A program made the position numbers and the translations under genes. The notes below the pieces were generated by a model. It saw only the letters and a list, made by a program, of their open reading frames with translations, had not been told where the DNA came from and did not search any database. Of a stretch of DNA of 64,000 nucleotides, positions 60,453-64,000 are shown piece by piece. This DNA comes from Physella acuta. Taxonomy: Eukaryota; Mollusca; Gastropoda; Physidae. The stretch lies in assembly GCF_028476545.1 (NCBI RefSeq), contig NW_026731816.1, positions 62,001 through 126,000 of the forward strand. The letters run 5' to 3'. Position 1 is the stretch's first letter. The number at the start of each line of letters is the position of its first letter.

Positions 60453-60693
60453 TCAGGCGTCACCAAGTGTAGACCCACGCTGATGACTGCGTTTGTAGCG
60501 CCTAGTTCTAGGGAAAACTCCTGCGCACTGCTCCCAATGCGTGAAGAAAAAAAAAAAGCTATTTTCGTCTGCTATGTGTAGCCATCTTACTAAAAGAGGG
60601 GTTTCCCCCATGTCATCGTCCCAGCGTATCGTTATATCGATCGCCGTTTCCACCAGCTGATCGGGGTCACAAATAAACGAGTGCTCGCAATTC
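60453..60693 (-). CDS. Orphan exon candidate, no family recognised
   Basis: On the minus strand an acceptor-like TTTCCAG precedes an open stretch of about 80 codons, ending at a stop at 60453. It begins NCEHSFICDPDQLVETAID and continues ITIRWDDDMGETPLLVRWLH. The first part looks like real protein (CDPD motif, acidic and hydrophobic alternation). The later part includes a run of phenylalanines from a T-rich tract and may be read-through or noise. No partner exons were found. It could be a 3' exon of an unknown gene or a decayed remnant. Confidence 0.25.
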
Positions 60694-62067
60694 CTGGAAA
60701 CCGAGAAACAAGAACAAAAGAAAAATCGCTTAGGGTGGGAATGGAGGTGAAATTTGCAATAATTAAATGCTTATCCCATTTGTTAACCTAATCGCCGTAA
60801 ATAAACAAATACGTATGTGGTAATATTGTGATTGTAATTAATACGTTTACGGGTTAGTCAATTTTGAATTATGAGAACATATGATGAGGGTTAGATTTAT
60901 TTATTTTTATGCAGATTATTATAATGCTTTAAAACTATTAAGCTATTTCACAGTTTCATTGGTCAAAAGTATTCTCATATTTTACAAACGCTATGCATAA
61001 TAATAATATACATATAGAATTCTAAATCAGAAAGTTTTTTTTAATAAAGCCATATTTACATATTAGGCTTTTAAAAATAAAAATAGTAGTAGATCTAGAT
61101 CTAGTAGTCGCATGAACAATAAAATAAGTAAGGGCAGTTGATTCGCAAGATAGTGTTTCCTCATATAGTTTTGTAGGTTGAGACAACTTTTGTTCAACTA
61201 AATTTGTGACTATAGGCGTACACATCAACATACACGAAATGTTGGCCTATAATAATATGTTGATATATTTATTGGCGTACGTAGATCTTTAAGTTTATTC
61301 ATGCATAGAACTTAGATCACTAAGTACAAAAAACATGGCCTACGTAAACGGTGCATTATATGTAATTTTCAGCAAGGAGATCCAAAATTCCGAGTTACGG
61401 TTCTTCTTGAGGTCATGAGTCAGTCATTATTGTCTGTCCATTTCCCGCCATTTCGAAATTATCCGTTATAATAAGCAAAGTAAAAGTATATTAACAACAA
61501 TTCAGAAATATATATGCATAAAAGTGTTTATTCTAGTCGGTAATCATTTCTTTCTTGTTAGTTTTAAATTGTTAATAGCGTGCCCTAAAAGTACGAAGGA
61601 CGCATGGGCTCCGCCATTTTGACGCTATCACCAGGTCTATTGATCAATTGCATCTATCCCTCTAGGAAGAATTTCTCACTGGCATGATCATTATGTGTTT
61701 TTGTTGTGGTTTTTGTCAATTTTTCAATGCATGGACCAAAATGTGAGTGCCGGACACGGCCAGAAGGCCGCAATATACAGTGCTAAATTTCATAAACTTA
61801 TTCATCTTAATAAAATTGGGGTCAAATATAGGCTTGTGACGCGTTTTCTTGGTTGTGATTTTATGCAGAGAAAGCGGTCACTCTTCTCTGTTAGCCGGGA
61901 TACTCCGACTGAGTGGAATTCCCCCCCAAAATAACGCGGTTTTGCCAATCTGACAGCGTTTTAGCTGCTGATATTGATGTTGCGCTAACAAGAAGCGTTG
62001 GCGCACTAGGTACAGATTCGGACTTCGTTTTTCTTGTGTCAGTTTTCATTTGTACTCAATAAAAAAG
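60694..62067. other. Upstream region of the ARID2-like gene
   Basis: AT-rich, with GATCTA words (61090-61105). A YY1-type motif (CCGCCATTTTG, about 61611-61621) could mark the promoter. The open frame at 61695-61934 has no recognised family. Confidence 0.4.
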
Positions 62068-62177
62068 ATGGCTAACATTTCGAACAAAGAGGAGCCTGTC
62101 GACAACATCTCGTGTGAATATGAAAAACAGCGTCAAAGCTTTATTGCAGACCTTCGGCGTTTCAATGCAAACAGAGG
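62068..62177 (+). CDS. ARID2: First coding exon of an ARID2-like gene (PBAF subunit)
   Basis: ATG 62068 opens 36 codons reading MANISNKEEPVDNISCEYEK..., ending FIADLRRFNANRG at a strong donor (GG|GTAAGT, intron from 62178). Both the MAN start and the FxxxLRxFxxxRG block match the start of ARID2, whose ARID domain begins FLDELRQFHHSRG in human. ARID2 is a DNA-binding subunit of the PBAF chromatin-remodelling complex. The exon ends within the first ARID helix, as expected for a split domain. No later exon (the family PF.R.P..GGKELDLY block) was seen before 64000, so the first intron is at least 1.8 kb. The assignment rests on a short match. Confidence 0.7.
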
Positions 62178-64000
62178 GTAAGTCATAGTTGTGGTCTGTG
62201 TTTGAAAGTCTAAAATATATGTTTAGATCTGTTCGCTGCCAATTAGAAATAATGTTGTGTATCATTTGACTTCATGATGGCCTAGTTTTCTTTTCCACAA
62301 ATCGGACAATTCCTGTTACAGTTAGCAAAAAAAGTAGGCAAAGATAGACGTCTAGGCTAGTCTAGAAATTCTAGATCTAGTCTATCTAGCTAGATTCTAG
62401 ATCTAGATCTAATAGACAAATTAAGAGAACCCTAGATAGGCTGCTTGAGCTAGAATCTAAATTTGAGATTTAGTGTCAAGGGGGGGGGGGAATTTTTATA
62501 CCAGTGTAGGATAATTCAATCTTTCAATCTTCTTTAAAAAAGGGGTGTAAGGTTACTGGTAGTTGACTAAATACACACATTGCTGGCTAATGTCAATGCT
62601 AACCTTGTCCCTAACCCCAACCCTGGTCCTACCCTAATTTCTAATTATAAAATTAGTCGAGATTACAATACTACTATCAACCCAACACACCTATTTTATG
62701 GAAGAGTCTATTATCAGACATTCAGTAGGCCTACATAAAATCATCCAAAATCTAGATCGACTTGTCAGCATTCAGTTCCAGATCAAATCTTTTCTGTAGG
62801 ACTAAACTATAAAGTAGATCTAACTAAATCTAGATTCCATCATTCTAGCTAGATTTAGATCTGTGTTACACCATCATCATGGAAAAGCGAAAAAAAATTA
62901 TAATGGACTGGTTAGAAATGATCACCATCTCCCCAATAAGCTTATCACTAGACATTAGACCCAGTATAACCTTGAGTCCAGCTACATGTCCACACGGCTA
63001 CTGTAATAAATAGAACACCATGCTTTTTTTTCTGCTTTCTGCGGCTTATTAAAATTTGGGAAAGCTTTTATCACCCCATAGCAATTAAATACACGAGTAC
63101 AGATTATTACTGTATCGGTAGATCAAACAAAATACAAATAATATGGAATTATTTTCTGCCTGTTAAACACTTAGGTTTAGGTTAACTAGATCTATACCAC
63201 AAACATAACTGTGATGAGGCCCACCTGCAGTCTTAGAAGTTAGTACCAAAGCATTTCCTAGTATTGCAAATATAGCAATACAATTCTGACACTTCTCACA
63301 CATAAAAACAATAGTTGTAGTGGAATTTATTTTAAACTAGTCTAATTAAATATTGACAAGCACAACCCAAAAATCAAGAACCCAGCCAATGGGCAGATGA
63401 TGAAATTTCATCAAGACTAATTTTGATTATAAGCCAATAGTTAGAACTATGCCCACACATTCTTTGTGAAACCAGCTTACACATTTCACATTGTACTTAG
63501 TCTGCACTTTTAAATAATGAAAATTTTATTATATTTATTTGGGGGCTCAGGCTTTATGATTGCCTGTTTCCTCTACCTGTTTACTTCCTCCAGTTTCTTT
63601 TTGTTTGAATGCATCTTTGAGACTGCAAGCATTTTTCTGAAGTTTTCTTCATGTATAAAACTATGGATCCAAGCAGTATGCAAATAAAGATTAACCAAAA
63701 TGAAATTAATCTAACCATAGTTATAAAAAAAAGTTCAAAATGTACTGCAACCAATGTATTGAAGACTTGAACAAAGATTGGCCTCAGAAATATTATGTGG
63801 TTATGTGTTAATGGCTAGGTAGTGCCTACTGGGATATAGGTGCATATGCTTTTACAAAGCTGATACCTTCTAAGAAGAGAGCAGTGTAATAAATTGTTTT
63901 GATCTTTCTTGCTTGGCCATGAGAGTATAACTGACATTACAAGAATCTTCTACTAGTCTAGAATCAGTGGTTGTTGCCTCTTGGTAAAAGGATAGGGCTG
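62178..64000. other. Intron 1 of the ARID2-like gene
   Basis: AT-rich intronic sequence with an 11-base G run (62480-62490) and repeated GATCTA/CTAGAT words (62360-62410). No further exon identified. Confidence 0.45.

Noticed and set aside
61695-61934. 79-codon frame upstream of the ARID2-like exon
   Set aside because: Begins in a T-rich stretch, has no recognised domain and no splice-bounded structure that I could defend.

Overview
This is 64 kb of animal nuclear DNA: AT-rich, with introns bounded by GT...AG, tRNA-derived SINEs, many GATCTA microsatellites and many short poly(G)/poly(C) tracts. The host proteins look like those of a lophotrochozoan. The repeat style fits a gastropod mollusc, probably a freshwater pulmonate snail; that placement is inference from memory, not a search.

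Left third (1-27.7 kb), accessory and repeat-rich. A C2H2 zinc-finger array fragment on the minus strand (1-~505) abuts an incomplete Ty3/gypsy retrotransposon (~506-4485) that ends in its 3' LTR. A 1.13-kb repeat follows (4486-5619; near-identical copy at 17415-18542, old inverted copy near 20.6-21.5 kb). Next comes the last coding exon of a receptor tyrosine kinase (5918-6095), whose final codons and stop are the first unit of a 31-bp minisatellite. A 20-finger zinc-finger gene lies at 8624-11110 (minus). Then come SINEs, a DNA transposon with TTAA target duplications (15393-17321), diverged tandem and inverted repeats, and a nearly perfect 132-bp-arm foldback (24287-24648).

Middle (27.7-57 kb), four conserved single-copy-type genes reconstructed exon by exon, with reading phase agreeing across every junction. 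ACAD8, isobutyryl-CoA dehydrogenase (plus, 10 exons seen, 5' end not found), converges on GFUS, GDP-L-fucose synthase (minus, 9 coding exons, 316 aa). GFUS is head-to-head with CDC37, the Hsp90 co-chaperone (plus, 11 exons, 368 aa). CDC37 converges on PWP1, a nucleolar WD40 protein (minus, 15 exons, 572 aa). PWP1 intron 11 holds a young LTR element with indistinguishable 396-bp LTRs, a 5-bp target duplication and a Gag-type reading frame but no recognised pol.

Right end (57-64 kb). Intergenic DNA with repeated poly(G)/(C)-bearing elements, a weak orphan exon candidate, and the first coding exon of an ARID2-like gene (62068-62177), whose other exons lie beyond the window.

The genes serve unrelated housekeeping jobs (valine catabolism, GDP-fucose supply, kinase chaperoning, ribosome biogenesis, chromatin remodelling). 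I see no operon-like or defence-system logic. The novelty here is structural: repeats arising at exon ends, a duplicated splice acceptor, foldbacks, and non-autonomous elements.
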